A program made the position numbers and the translations under genes. A model generated the notes under the pieces. It did not search any database and was not told the DNA's origin. It saw only the letters and a program-made list of their open reading frames with translations. Source: Lachnospiraceae bacterium (lineage in GTDB: Bacteria > Bacillota > Clostridia > Lachnospirales > Lachnospiraceae). Taken from it: 64,000 bases of DNA. The stretch is taken from NCBI GenBank assembly GCA_014804795.1, contig JAAUZC010000020.1, forward strand, positions 1 to 64,000, read 5' to 3'. Below, piece after piece: positions 43,078-51,095 of the stretch (within the stretch, counting starts at the first letter, position 1; each line of letters opens with the position of its first letter).

Positions 43078-44724
43078 TTAATCTTCTGCCTCTTCATTAT
43101 CACTGCCATAAATGGAGAAGGCAATATTTGTTGCATGGTCGGAAACTCTCTCAAGTCCCGATACAATATCCGAAAACAGCATTCCCGCTGCCGGTGTACA
43201 TTCGTTTCTTGTGAGCCTGTCCACATGATGCTGCTGCAGTTCCCTTTCCTTTTCATCTACCGCCGCTTCCAACCTCACAATATCATTCAAATGCTCTAAT
43301 GTACCATTTGCAAACATGTCCACTGAATAGCGGACCACTGTATTGACCATGTCCAACATCTCGCCCAATTCATGCTGCGCATCTTTGCTGATCAAGATAT
43401 TTTCTTCTCTTCTTCTGACAGCGCTGTCCGCAATATTCTCCGCATGATCACCGATTCTCTCTATGTCGTTTACCACATGGAAGAGGCCGCCGATCATCTT
43501 CGCATCCTCTATCGGCAGGGTTGTCTGGTTGATCTTGACAAGATACCCTGTGATCGCATGATTCAGGAAGTTAATGTTTTCTTCCACAGAATAAACTTCC
43601 TGTATATCCTCTTCATCCAACGTGACCAGTGCATTCATTGCTCTGTTTAAGTTCTCGCTGGCAAGAGAAGCCATACGGTCGATTTCCTTTATTACTTCCA
43701 CAACTGCCGTGGCCGGATTCAAGACTACTTTATTGCCGATATATTTAAGCTGGAAGCTGTCTCTGTAACCTACATTCTTGTCGCTGCCCGGTATGAGGAC
43801 ATAAGTCAGCTTCACGATGGCGCCGATAAACGGTGTCAGCACGATCACAAGGAATATCTTGATAAACATGTGCGCGTAAGCCACAATACGTCCCGGGTCA
43901 TTGCCCGCCATGCTCTCAAACATCCAAAGCAGTTTATCCATTGCAAACTGTAAGATTATGTACATGATAACCGTGCCGAAAACATTGAACAGCAGATGTA
44001 TCATAGCTGCCCGCTTTGCGTCTTTCTTACCGGCAAGAGATGCCAGAATGGACGTTGTGCAGGCTCCGATATTACAGCCCAATGTAATATACATACACAT
44101 ATCCAGTCCCATCAGTCCCTGATTTGCCATTAACACCATAATACTGACCGTCACAGAGGAACTCTGAATGATCGCCGTCAATACAAAACCAAGCAGGATG
44201 CCGAGAAGCGGACTTTTCAGCGCCGCAAACATATCCATAATAACCGGAGATTCTTTCAGTCCGGACATAGCTCCCGACATTGTAGCAAGCCCCATAAACA
44301 ATACGCCAAAGCCGACGATCACCTCACCGATCTTTTTCATCGCCTCTTTTTTGCAGAACATCACCATGAGCACACCGAGTAATAAAATAACCGGTGCAAC
44401 TTTCTCCAGTTTAAAAGATACAAGAAGGGCTGTTACTGTTGTTCCGATATTGGATCCAAAGATAACGCCCGCCGCCTGAAACAGAGTCATCAGACCGGCG
44501 TTTACGAAACTGACTACCATAGCGGTACAGGCAGAAGAAGATTGAATCACTGCCGTAAAGATAAATCCTACCAGAATACCGGTAAAACGATTTGTGGTGA
44601 ACATTTCCAGAATTCTTCTGAGTTTTGCACCGGCTACTTTTTCAATGCTGTCACTCATGACACGCATGCCATACAAAAATAGCCCAAGCCCTCCGGCCAT
44701 CGATAATATTATGCCAGCTTCCAT
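43078..44724 (-). CDS. Na/Pi cotransporter with PhoU-like C-terminal domain
   Basis: This 548-aa protein has two inverted Na/Pi transport repeats with the QSSSA and QSSSV motifs (FIFTAVIQSSSACTAMVVSF; FVLTAIIQSSSVTVSIMVLM) in about eight to nine helices (1-310). A cytoplasmic PhoU-like helical region (about 345-540) includes VNDIERIGDHAENIAD and GLERVSDHATNIAFSI. It should take up phosphate with sodium. Start is the ATG at 44724 (GGGGAGGAAAAT); the ORF extension is translated repeat DNA. Its leader is the large structured element B. Confidence 0.93.
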   Translation of the reverse strand: MEAGIILSMAGGLGLFLYGMRVMSDSIEKVAGAKLRRILEMFTTNRFTGILVGFIFTAVIQSSSACTAMVVSFVNAGLMTLFQAAGVIFGSNIGTTVTALLVSFKLEKVAPVILLLGVLMVMFCKKEAMKKIGEVIVGFGVLFMGLATMSGAMSGLKESPVIMDMFAALKSPLLGILLGFVLTAIIQSSSVTVSIMVLMANQGLMGLDMCMYITLGCNIGACTTSILASLAGKKDAKRAAMIHLLFNVFGTVIMYIILQFAMDKLLWMFESMAGNDPGRIVAYAHMFIKIFLVIVLTPFIGAIVKLTYVLIPGSDKNVGYRDSFQLKYIGNKVVLNPATAVVEVIKEIDRMASLASENLNRAMNALVTLDEEDIQEVYSVEENINFLNHAITGYLVKINQTTLPIEDAKMIGGLFHVVNDIERIGDHAENIADSAVRRREENILISKDAQHELGEMLDMVNTVVRYSVDMFANGTLEHLNDIVRLEAAVDEKERELQQHHVDRLTRNECTPAAGMLFSDIVSGLERVSDHATNIAFSIYGSDNEEAED

Positions 44725-44755
44725 ATTTTCCTCCCCATATCGCACAACATATGCC

Positions 44756-44998
44756 GCAGTGCGCATTCGGTAAATCTTCGATTTCCCTCTTTCGCGGGCT
44801 TCGCCCTATCACTCTCTGATCAGGCCGCTTTACCCCGCAGTGCACGCTCGCAAAACCTCCGGTTTTACTCGCTCGCGGGCTTCGCCCTATCAGACCCTGA
44901 TTCGGCTGCTTTACCCCGCAGTGCACGCTCGCAAAACCTCTGGTTTTACTCGCTCGCGGGCTTCGCCCTATCACTCTGCAATCTGACAAAATTGACTG
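44756..44998 (-). repeat. 81-bp tandem repeats (three units)
   Basis: GCAGTGC occurs at 44756, 44837 and 44918, exactly 81 bp apart. The units from 44837 and 44918 are nearly identical (CCCCGCAGTGCACGCTCGCA and onward); the unit from 44756 is diverged in its middle part but keeps the CGGGCTTCGCCC hairpin. The rest of 44725-45110 is the gene leader and promoter. Confidence 0.8.
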
Positions 44999-45046
44999 CA
45001 AGCAGTCATTTTGTCATCTTACTCCGTGGCACTGCTCATTGCATAC
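44756..45046 (-). ncRNA. Structured transcribed repeat element, copy B (leader of Na/Pi gene)
   Basis: Transcription from the promoter at 45053-45081 runs through GCAATGA and GCAGTGCC (45028-45035), then a hairpin (44984-45016) whose 15-bp arms TGACAAAAT.GACTGC and GCAGTC.ATTTTGTCA differ only by a bulge. Three tandem 81-bp units follow, each with a GGGCGAAGCCC hairpin; the first two also have AAAACC/GGTTTT, and each ends in GCACTGC, complementary to the 5' GCAGTGC. The same element, with one unit, is at 1-128. Combined with the Na/Pi gene 32 bp further on, it forms a leader of about 325 bases. The 116-aa ORF across it is not believable as a protein. Confidence 0.55.
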
Positions 45047-45052
45047 GCGTAC

Positions 45053-45081
45053 ATTATAACCTGTTTGTCGACTTCTTTCAA
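45053..45081 (-). promoter_or_regulatory. Sigma-A promoter of repeat element B / Na/Pi gene
   Basis: TTGAAA (45076-45081), 17 bp and TATAAT (45053-45058) on the minus strand. The spacing to the start of the folded element is the same as for copy A, although the spacers differ in sequence. Confidence 0.7.
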
Positions 45082-45110
45082 CAAAAAAGTCTCTCTGCCC
45101 GAAAATCACG

Positions 45111-46277
45111 TTATCCGGAAGTACGGCTCATCTCCAACAGCTTCTGCCGCATCTCATTCTCAATCTTCCCGAGTTCTTCCTCTGCGCTTCTTCTTCTGGC
45201 GCGGCCTTCCTCCTGTATCTTTATCACCTCGTCCAACGTACTGATAAGTGTCTGGTTCGTCGCCGTCAACGTCTCAATATCCACTATGCCCCGCTCGCTT
45301 TCTCTGGCTGTTTCAATGGTTGCGCTCTTAAGCTTTTCCGCATTTTTCTTAAGCAGCTCGTTGGTCATATCCGTCACTTCCCGCTGTGCCTTTGCCGCTT
45401 CGCCCGCATGCTCCGCTCCGATAGCAATAACCATCTGGCTTTTCCACAGAGGTATCGTATTTACCAGAGTAGACTGTATCTTTTCCGACATAGCCGTATC
45501 GTTTCCCTGAATCAGCCGAATCTGTGGCGCCATCTGCATGGATACTGCCCTCGTCAGTTCCAGATCATAAATCTTCTTTTCAAAGCGCTCGCACATAGCC
45601 GCATAGTCCTTTGCCGCCTGTGTATCCTCCGGCAGCCCGCTTCGCTGTGCTTTTTCAAGTAATTTTGGCAGTTCTTCGGTCTTTGCCTGCCCCAACTTCT
45701 TTTTGCCCGCCAGAATATACATGGAAAGTTCCTTAAAATAATTCAGATTCAGCTCATACATCTTGTCCAACATTGCCACATCTTTCAGAAGTGTCACCTG
45801 ATGATTTTCCAACACTTTGACAATCTTATTGATATTATTTTCCGCCTTATCATATTTCGCTTTCAGACTGTTCAGTTTATTACTGCTTTTTTTAAAGATT
45901 CCGAGAAATCCCCTTTCCTCTTCCTCATCAAAACTCTTAAGTTCCGCCACCACCCCTGTGAGCATCTGGCCGATTTCTCCCATATCTTTGGTGCGCACAT
46001 TATTTAAAGCGTTCTCCGAGAAATCAGCGATCTTTTTCTGGCTGCCCGCTCCATAGCACAATACCATCTGGGTATTGGTAATATCGATCTGCTTTGCGAA
46101 ATCATCTACCATCTTCTGTTCTTTCGCTGTCAGCACCACCTCAGGCTCTTTCTTTGAAACCTCCTCTTCGGACTGTGCCCCGCTCTCCACAGGTGCCGAC
46201 GTCTTTTCCGCAAATATCTCCGGCTCAAAAGTAAGTACAGGGGCCTCCTTCAACATTTCATCCAAATTGTTTGCCAT
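45111..46277 (-). CDS. Toxic anion resistance protein (TelA family)
   Basis: This 388-aa cytoplasmic protein is mostly long helices. It matches TelA/YaaN: DITNTQMVLCYGAGSQKKIADFSENALNNVRTKDMGEIGQMLTGVVAELKSFD, then the FLGIFKKSSNK stretch and DVAMLDKMYELNLNYFKELSMYILAGKKKL. Members are linked to tellurite and cell-envelope-antibiotic tolerance; the mechanism is unknown. It is 53 bp downstream of the XpaC-like gene, the same pair as B. subtilis xpaC-yaaN. Start: ATG with AGGAGGATAT. Confidence 0.92.
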   Translation of the reverse strand: MANNLDEMLKEAPVLTFEPEIFAEKTSAPVESGAQSEEEVSKKEPEVVLTAKEQKMVDDFAKQIDITNTQMVLCYGAGSQKKIADFSENALNNVRTKDMGEIGQMLTGVVAELKSFDEEEERGFLGIFKKSSNKLNSLKAKYDKAENNINKIVKVLENHQVTLLKDVAMLDKMYELNLNYFKELSMYILAGKKKLGQAKTEELPKLLEKAQRSGLPEDTQAAKDYAAMCERFEKKIYDLELTRAVSMQMAPQIRLIQGNDTAMSEKIQSTLVNTIPLWKSQMVIAIGAEHAGEAAKAQREVTDMTNELLKKNAEKLKSATIETARESERGIVDIETLTATNQTLISTLDEVIKIQEEGRARRRSAEEELGKIENEMRQKLLEMSRTSG

Positions 46278-46330
46278 GATATATCCTCCTAATCCTTATC
46301 ATTACAGGTTTCGATCTGCATCTTCTTTTC

Positions 46331-47698
46331 TCAAGTAAACTCCATCTCCTTCGTAAGCCCTTCTCTTGCCAGCATGCTCTTTAATACCCGTGCATCCGCA
46401 GTCGCATCAAACACAGCATCCTGAAACAGATTATTTAAAAGCTCCGCAAACGCCTGGTTGATAATATCCAGCGTTTTTTCTATCTCCGCCTTTGCCTGCA
46501 AAACCTCTTCCCCCGGCACACTGATCCTGTCAAACTCTTCATATGCCTCCACCAGTTTCAGGGTAGTCGGCAGATAGTAATCCATGGGTTTATGCATCCG
46601 ATGCATCTGCTCAGGATGTTCCCTTACACTGTCAAAAATCTCTTTTAACAGATTTTCCAGTCGGAACAGCTTATCGGAAATCACTTCCCCCTCAATGTTA
46701 TCATTCAGATCTCTCAGTTTGCGGATACACTCCATTCCCTCCGACACCATGGCGTTCAGTTCATTTTCCGGAGAATTTTCCGCTGGTCCGCTGCTTAAGT
46801 CTTGTCCGTCCGGCACATGACCTGTAACGGCCGCCTTTTTCTCCTCTTCTTCTCTGATCCGCCTGTTTTTTTCCGCCTCCAAATACTGCCCGTAAACCAG
46901 ATCATTCAACATGAAGCAGGTTTCCTGCTCGTCCAGATGTCCCTCAGGAAACATCCCTGCCTTCAGCATTTTCCGGATGTCCTTTTTTACATAACCGTCG
47001 CTTTTTCCTGTTGCTTTTGCCAGTTTTTCAATATCACCGTACATTTTCGAGCCACACAGATCTATGTATCTGTCTGCCCGTTTTAACCGCTTCCACTTAC
47101 TGATGCCGGTTCCGATCATCCCCGCAAATCCTGCCATAAGCGCCAGATGAATACCCCAACTCGCCAAAGTGCCCGATACACCGATGAAAGAAAGAAACAT
47201 CCTTCCAATCATGGCTAATCCCATAACGCCGACGCCGATGCCGCCAAATACCTGATACAGAACGCCTGAAACACTTCCCACCTTGTTTTTCCTTACCGCC
47301 GGAACACTCGCGGAACTCTGCCTGCACGTAAACTGCTCCGGCTGCCCGGACTGCTCTCTGTACTTGAACTGCACCTCCCTGAACTGCTCTTTGTACCTGA
47401 ACTGTTCCTTCCTGAAGTGCTCCTGACGTCTGCGCTCTTCCTCGCGTCTGAACTGTTCCTGCCGGTCCCTTCGATTTTCTTCCTGTTTTTTTCTCTCCTC
47501 AGCTTTCTGCTTCCATTTGGAAATATCCTCAGATGAAACAGTGCCTTTCGCAATCTGCTTTCCCACTTCATTCAAAGTATCTGTCACCGTCTGGGCAACA
47601 AGGTTGTTCAGAACTTTAAAATCCCCGCTCTGTAAAGCATCCGCAACCGCGTCCTTTATCCGCTCCCCCATATTATTTTGATTATGATTTCCATTCAT
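46331..47698 (-). CDS. XpaC-like 5-bromo-4-chloroindolyl phosphate hydrolysis family protein
   Basis: This 455-aa protein has an N-terminal amphipathic region and a highly charged Arg/Glu/Phe/Gln repeat stretch (about 65-130). Two membrane helices (about 150-195) and a C-terminal cytoplasmic helical domain of the XpaC family follow (YIDLCGSKMYGDIEKLAKATGKSDGYVKKDIRKML and YYLPTTLKLVEAYEEFDR). The family name comes from an old X-phos assay; the true role is unknown, probably membrane-stress tolerance with TelA. The FRxEEQFRxxE repeats look like an expanded low-complexity insert. Confidence 0.85.
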   Translation of the reverse strand: MNGNHNQNNMGERIKDAVADALQSGDFKVLNNLVAQTVTDTLNEVGKQIAKGTVSSEDISKWKQKAEERKKQEENRRDRQEQFRREEERRRQEHFRKEQFRYKEQFREVQFKYREQSGQPEQFTCRQSSASVPAVRKNKVGSVSGVLYQVFGGIGVGVMGLAMIGRMFLSFIGVSGTLASWGIHLALMAGFAGMIGTGISKWKRLKRADRYIDLCGSKMYGDIEKLAKATGKSDGYVKKDIRKMLKAGMFPEGHLDEQETCFMLNDLVYGQYLEAEKNRRIREEEEKKAAVTGHVPDGQDLSSGPAENSPENELNAMVSEGMECIRKLRDLNDNIEGEVISDKLFRLENLLKEIFDSVREHPEQMHRMHKPMDYYLPTTLKLVEAYEEFDRISVPGEEVLQAKAEIEKTLDIINQAFAELLNNLFQDAVFDATADARVLKSMLAREGLTKEMEFT

Positions 47699-47729
47699 TC
47701 TAACAAAACCTCATTTCATCCGCAAGTCA

Positions 47730-48653
47730 TCATTTTCTGTGAACATAATATCGGCCCTCGGCGATATCTGCGGCCATCTGTTTTTTCAACGCTTCCACGG
47801 ACTCAAATTTATATTCCGGCCTGTGGAAAGAAAACAGCCTGACCGTAATCTCTTTTCCGTAGATATCCTGCGCAAAGTCGTAGAGGTAAGTCTCCACTCC
47901 GGCCTGCTTTTCATCATTTACTGTAGGCTTGCAGCCAATATTTGTAATCCCTTTATATACCTGCTCGCCAAAGGAAACCTCTGAAAAATAAACGCCATAG
48001 GGCGGCAGCAGTTTTTCTTTTTCGGGCAAAAGATTTACGGTAGGCATTCCTAACCTTCTGCCCAGCTTTTTCCCGTGAGCTACGATGCCGCTCACACTGT
48101 AAGCTTCCCCTATCAGGCGCTCCGCTTTCTCCATATCGCCTGTTTTTATCACTTCCCGCACATAACTGGAACTGATCTCCACTTTCTCCAGACAGACTTT
48201 CTCGATGATCTCCGTCTGATAGCCAAACTGTGCGGACATTTTTTTCAGCAGTGCTGCATCGCCTTTTCCTTTTTTCCCGAATGACAGATCTCTCCCCGCC
48301 GCAATATAGGCCGTCTTCATCTGTCCTGCCAGTACCCTTTCGATAAACTGCTCCGGTTCTATTGCCGCTGTCGTAAAATCCAGTGGAAATTCGATCAGCA
48401 CATCTATACCAAGTTCTTCAAAAATCCTGCGTTTCTCTTTCTTTGTTGTCAGCTCCGGCAGGCTTATTCCGGAAAAAAGTACTGCCGGTGACGGATCAAA
48501 TGTAAAAACCACCGCCTGCAGCCCTCTCTCTTTCTGCTCCAACACATGCCGCAGAAGGCTCTGGTGTCCCCTGTGAATCCCGTCAAACTTTCCGATTGCC
48601 ACAGCCGACGGCCTGTTTAATTGAAATGCAGTTTCTTTTTCAATGATCTGCAT
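47730..48653 (-). CDS. ribF: Bifunctional riboflavin kinase/FMN adenylyltransferase
   Basis: This 307-aa enzyme makes FMN from riboflavin and then FAD. The N-terminal nucleotidyltransferase has GKFDGIHRGHQSLL (near 22) and SSSYVREVI. The C-terminal flavokinase has HGKKLGRRLGMPTVNL (near 195) and GITNIGCKPTV. Both domains are complete. It is the last gene of the rimP-truB operon; the 110-bp gap to truB shows no hairpin. Confidence 0.96.
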   Translation of the reverse strand: MQIIEKETAFQLNRPSAVAIGKFDGIHRGHQSLLRHVLEQKERGLQAVVFTFDPSPAVLFSGISLPELTTKKEKRRIFEELGIDVLIEFPLDFTTAAIEPEQFIERVLAGQMKTAYIAAGRDLSFGKKGKGDAALLKKMSAQFGYQTEIIEKVCLEKVEISSSYVREVIKTGDMEKAERLIGEAYSVSGIVAHGKKLGRRLGMPTVNLLPEKEKLLPPYGVYFSEVSFGEQVYKGITNIGCKPTVNDEKQAGVETYLYDFAQDIYGKEITVRLFSFHRPEYKFESVEALKKQMAADIAEGRYYVHRK

Positions 48654-48764
48654 CTGCTCTTCCTCTCTCGCAAAATCGCCAAATTATTCCATAACAGTTT
48701 GACCACACATCACTAAGTCAAAGTCAAATTCAGCCCGCTCATTCAACTTAATAACGTGATTCAC

Positions 48765-49736
48765 TCATCCCGGCAAAAACATCTTCCAGGGCTTTAACGT
48801 TTTTCTTCCTTTTTCCAGCAGATATACCCCGTAGAAAATTCCGTTTCTATGGTATACCCTGACGGGACTGTTATCCGGCAGTTTTTCTAAACTGACGTCT
48901 TTCGTTTCCGCCGCAGAAAAACGCAGTTTATTTCCGTTTTCCAACAAAGCACATTGCGTCCCTTCTGTGACCATCACCGCCGGATACTCCTTAAAACAGC
49001 CATCCACCGGTATCAGCACACTCTCCAATCCCGCACTGTCACGGATCTGTTCTATTTCCGCCAATGTATGTGCCTTTTCCAGTTCAAAACTTCCAACCCT
49101 TGTCCGCACAAGAGAGCTCATCGCAGCGCCGCACCCCAGTCTTTCCCCGATATCCTGACACAATGTACGGATATAGGTTCCTTTGGAACAAACTACTCTG
49201 ATGCGCAGTTTTGGCAGAGCAGAAAAATATACCGTCTGATGAGCCTCTTTTTCAGCGTGACCCGCAGACGGCAATAATTCTATTTCTTCTATATCTATTT
49301 CCCGCGGCTTTCTCTCCACTTCCACGCCTGCGCGGGCAAGCTCATAAAGCCGCTTTCCATTCACCTTGAGCGCCGAATACATGGGCGGCATCTGAAGCTG
49401 TTTTCCCCGAAAAGAAAGAATTGTCTTTTCCATCTCTTCCACGGGTATTTCCCGCCATTTTTCGCCGCTGTCCGTGAGTATTTTCCCCCAAATATCCTGG
49501 GTGTCGGTGGTGATGCCGAGCGTCATCTCCGCCACATATTCTTTGCTGCGGTCTGTCAGCATATCGCAGAGTTTTGTAGCATTTCCCAGGCATACCGGTA
49601 GCACTCCCTCCGCATTCGGATCAAGCGTTCCCGTATGCCCGATCTTTTTCTGACGGCATATCCCCCGCAGCTTCGCAACCACATCATTCGAGGTATAATC
49701 CCTCTCTTTTCTGATGATCAGTATTCCGTTAAGCAC
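48765..49736 (-). CDS. truB: tRNA pseudouridine-55 synthase
   Basis: This 323-aa enzyme converts U55 of the T-loop in tRNAs to pseudouridine. It has the catalytic motif KKIGHTGTLDPNAEGVLPVCLG (Asp near 38), RGKQLQMPPMYSALKVNGKRLYELAR and a C-terminal PUA-like part. The start overlaps the end of nrnA by 8 bp, so the genes are translationally coupled. Confidence 0.97.
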   Translation of the reverse strand: MLNGILIIRKERDYTSNDVVAKLRGICRQKKIGHTGTLDPNAEGVLPVCLGNATKLCDMLTDRSKEYVAEMTLGITTDTQDIWGKILTDSGEKWREIPVEEMEKTILSFRGKQLQMPPMYSALKVNGKRLYELARAGVEVERKPREIDIEEIELLPSAGHAEKEAHQTVYFSALPKLRIRVVCSKGTYIRTLCQDIGERLGCGAAMSSLVRTRVGSFELEKAHTLAEIEQIRDSAGLESVLIPVDGCFKEYPAVMVTEGTQCALLENGNKLRFSAAETKDVSLEKLPDNSPVRVYHRNGIFYGVYLLEKGRKTLKPWKMFLPG

Positions 49737-50697
49737 CGGCTTCCTCCAATTGTTCCTCTATATGTACTGACAGGTTATTGATCACATCATAGAATGTACC
49801 GTTCATTGTACAGCCCGCCGCTCTCACATGGCCGCCGCCGCCGAACAGTTCCGCTATCTTTGCCACATTGACCTTTTCACCCGAACGCAGACTCACCTTA
49901 TATTGCATTGTTCTGATCTCATACATAAACACTGCGCACTCTGCGCCTTTTGTAAGCTTGAGCTGACTGACGATTCCCTCTAAATCCGCTCCGGTCACCT
50001 GATAAAACTCCATTGTCTTTCTGTTGATATAACTGACAATACACTTCCCGTCCATGATCAGCATACTCTCAAGAAGCGCCCGCCCCATAACCTGATTCTG
50101 CACATATGTCTTCTCATAAAAAGTTTCTTCGATCAGCTTTGAAAAATCAAATCCGTAACTGATCAGCTTTGCGGCGGCCTGCATTGTTTTCGGTGAAGTG
50201 CAGGAGTAACGGAATACTCCTGTATCATGTACAATGCCTGTATATAACGCCGCCGCAATATCCGCGTCCAGCATATCTTCTTCCACCAGCTCATACACAA
50301 GCTCACTGGCAGAACTCGCCTCCGGATAAATGTAGTTATACATTCCCGTACCGTCCGCATTGCTGACGTGATGATCAATATTGACCGTTGTCTTCGCCTT
50401 ATCAAATAATCTTTCGGCGCTGCCCAGCCTCTCTTTGCCGCAGTCCACGGCAAAAAATACATCAAACTCTGCCTCTTTCGGTACTTCTTTTCCCAATATC
50501 ACGATGTCCCGAAAGCCTTTGATACAGGAAAAAATATCAGACGGTTTTTCCAGAAAAACTTTCACTTCTTTTGCAGGAAACAGCTTTTTCAGATACAGAG
50601 AAAGCCCCAGGCAGGAACCGACACAATCGCCGTCCGGTCTGATATGCCCGCCGATTCCGATTCTCTCCGCATCTTTACATATTTCCTTGATATTCAT
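49729..50697 (-). CDS. nrnA: Bifunctional oligoribonuclease/PAP phosphatase NrnA
   Basis: This 322-aa DHH/DHHA1 phosphoesterase degrades very short RNAs and linear dinucleotides such as pGpG, and hydrolyses 3'-phosphoadenosine 5'-phosphate. Motifs: GGHIRPDGDCVGS (near 17), VDCGKERLG, VNIDHHVSNADG (near 108) and DHHA1 FGGGGHVRAAGC (near 288). It usually sits between rbfA and truB in Firmicutes, as here. Because cyclic dinucleotide breakdown ends in dinucleotides, it also completes the HD-GYP pathway (inference). Confidence 0.95.
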   Translation of the reverse strand: MNIKEICKDAERIGIGGHIRPDGDCVGSCLGLSLYLKKLFPAKEVKVFLEKPSDIFSCIKGFRDIVILGKEVPKEAEFDVFFAVDCGKERLGSAERLFDKAKTTVNIDHHVSNADGTGMYNYIYPEASSASELVYELVEEDMLDADIAAALYTGIVHDTGVFRYSCTSPKTMQAAAKLISYGFDFSKLIEETFYEKTYVQNQVMGRALLESMLIMDGKCIVSYINRKTMEFYQVTGADLEGIVSQLKLTKGAECAVFMYEIRTMQYKVSLRSGEKVNVAKIAELFGGGGHVRAAGCTMNGTFYDVINNLSVHIEEQLEEAGA

Positions 50698-50726
50698 GAT
50701 ACTTCCCTCTTTTCTGCACTTGCTTT

Positions 50727-51095
50727 TCAGTCTCCTGATGAATGGCCCGCCATTACCTCATCGATTTTTTTTGACATATCGACACCGTAGGCAATGGACT
50801 GATCCATCACAAAAGTAATCTCCGGCGTATTGCGCAGATTGATCTGCCTTGCCAGCTCTTTCCTGATATAACCTCCGGCACTTTTCAGACCGGCTAACGT
50901 ATCTTCCTGTGCCTTTTCGTCCCCCAGCACGCTGATCCACGCCTTACACGTCTTTAAATCCGGCGCCACTGTCACAGCGACAACTGACGTCATCGGATGA
51001 ATCCTCGGATCCTTGATATCACTGCGGATAATCTCTGCAAGGACTCTATGCACTTCCCCGTTGATCCGGGTATTTTTTAGGCTGTTCTTTCTCAT
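50727..51095 (-). CDS. rbfA: Ribosome-binding factor A
   Basis: This 122-aa KH-type protein assists 16S 5'-end maturation and cold adaptation. It shows the typical RINGEVHRVLAEIIRSDIKDPRIHPMTSVVAVTVAPDLKTCKAWISVLG and RKELARQINLRNTPEITFVMDQSIAYGVDMSKKIDE. Its ATG directly abuts the infB stop codon, so translation is coupled. Confidence 0.96.
   Translation of the reverse strand: MRKNSLKNTRINGEVHRVLAEIIRSDIKDPRIHPMTSVVAVTVAPDLKTCKAWISVLGDEKAQEDTLAGLKSAGGYIRKELARQINLRNTPEITFVMDQSIAYGVDMSKKIDEVMAGHSSGD

Noticed and set aside
44756-44998. Possible CRISPR array
   Set aside because: The units are tandem with no short unique spacers and no cas genes are near.
44651-45001. 116-aa ORF with internal repeats (IGRSPRASKT, GFASVHCGVK)
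   Set aside because: It is the translation of the 81-bp RNA-like repeats plus antisense to the Na/Pi gene; repeats change as structure, not as codons.
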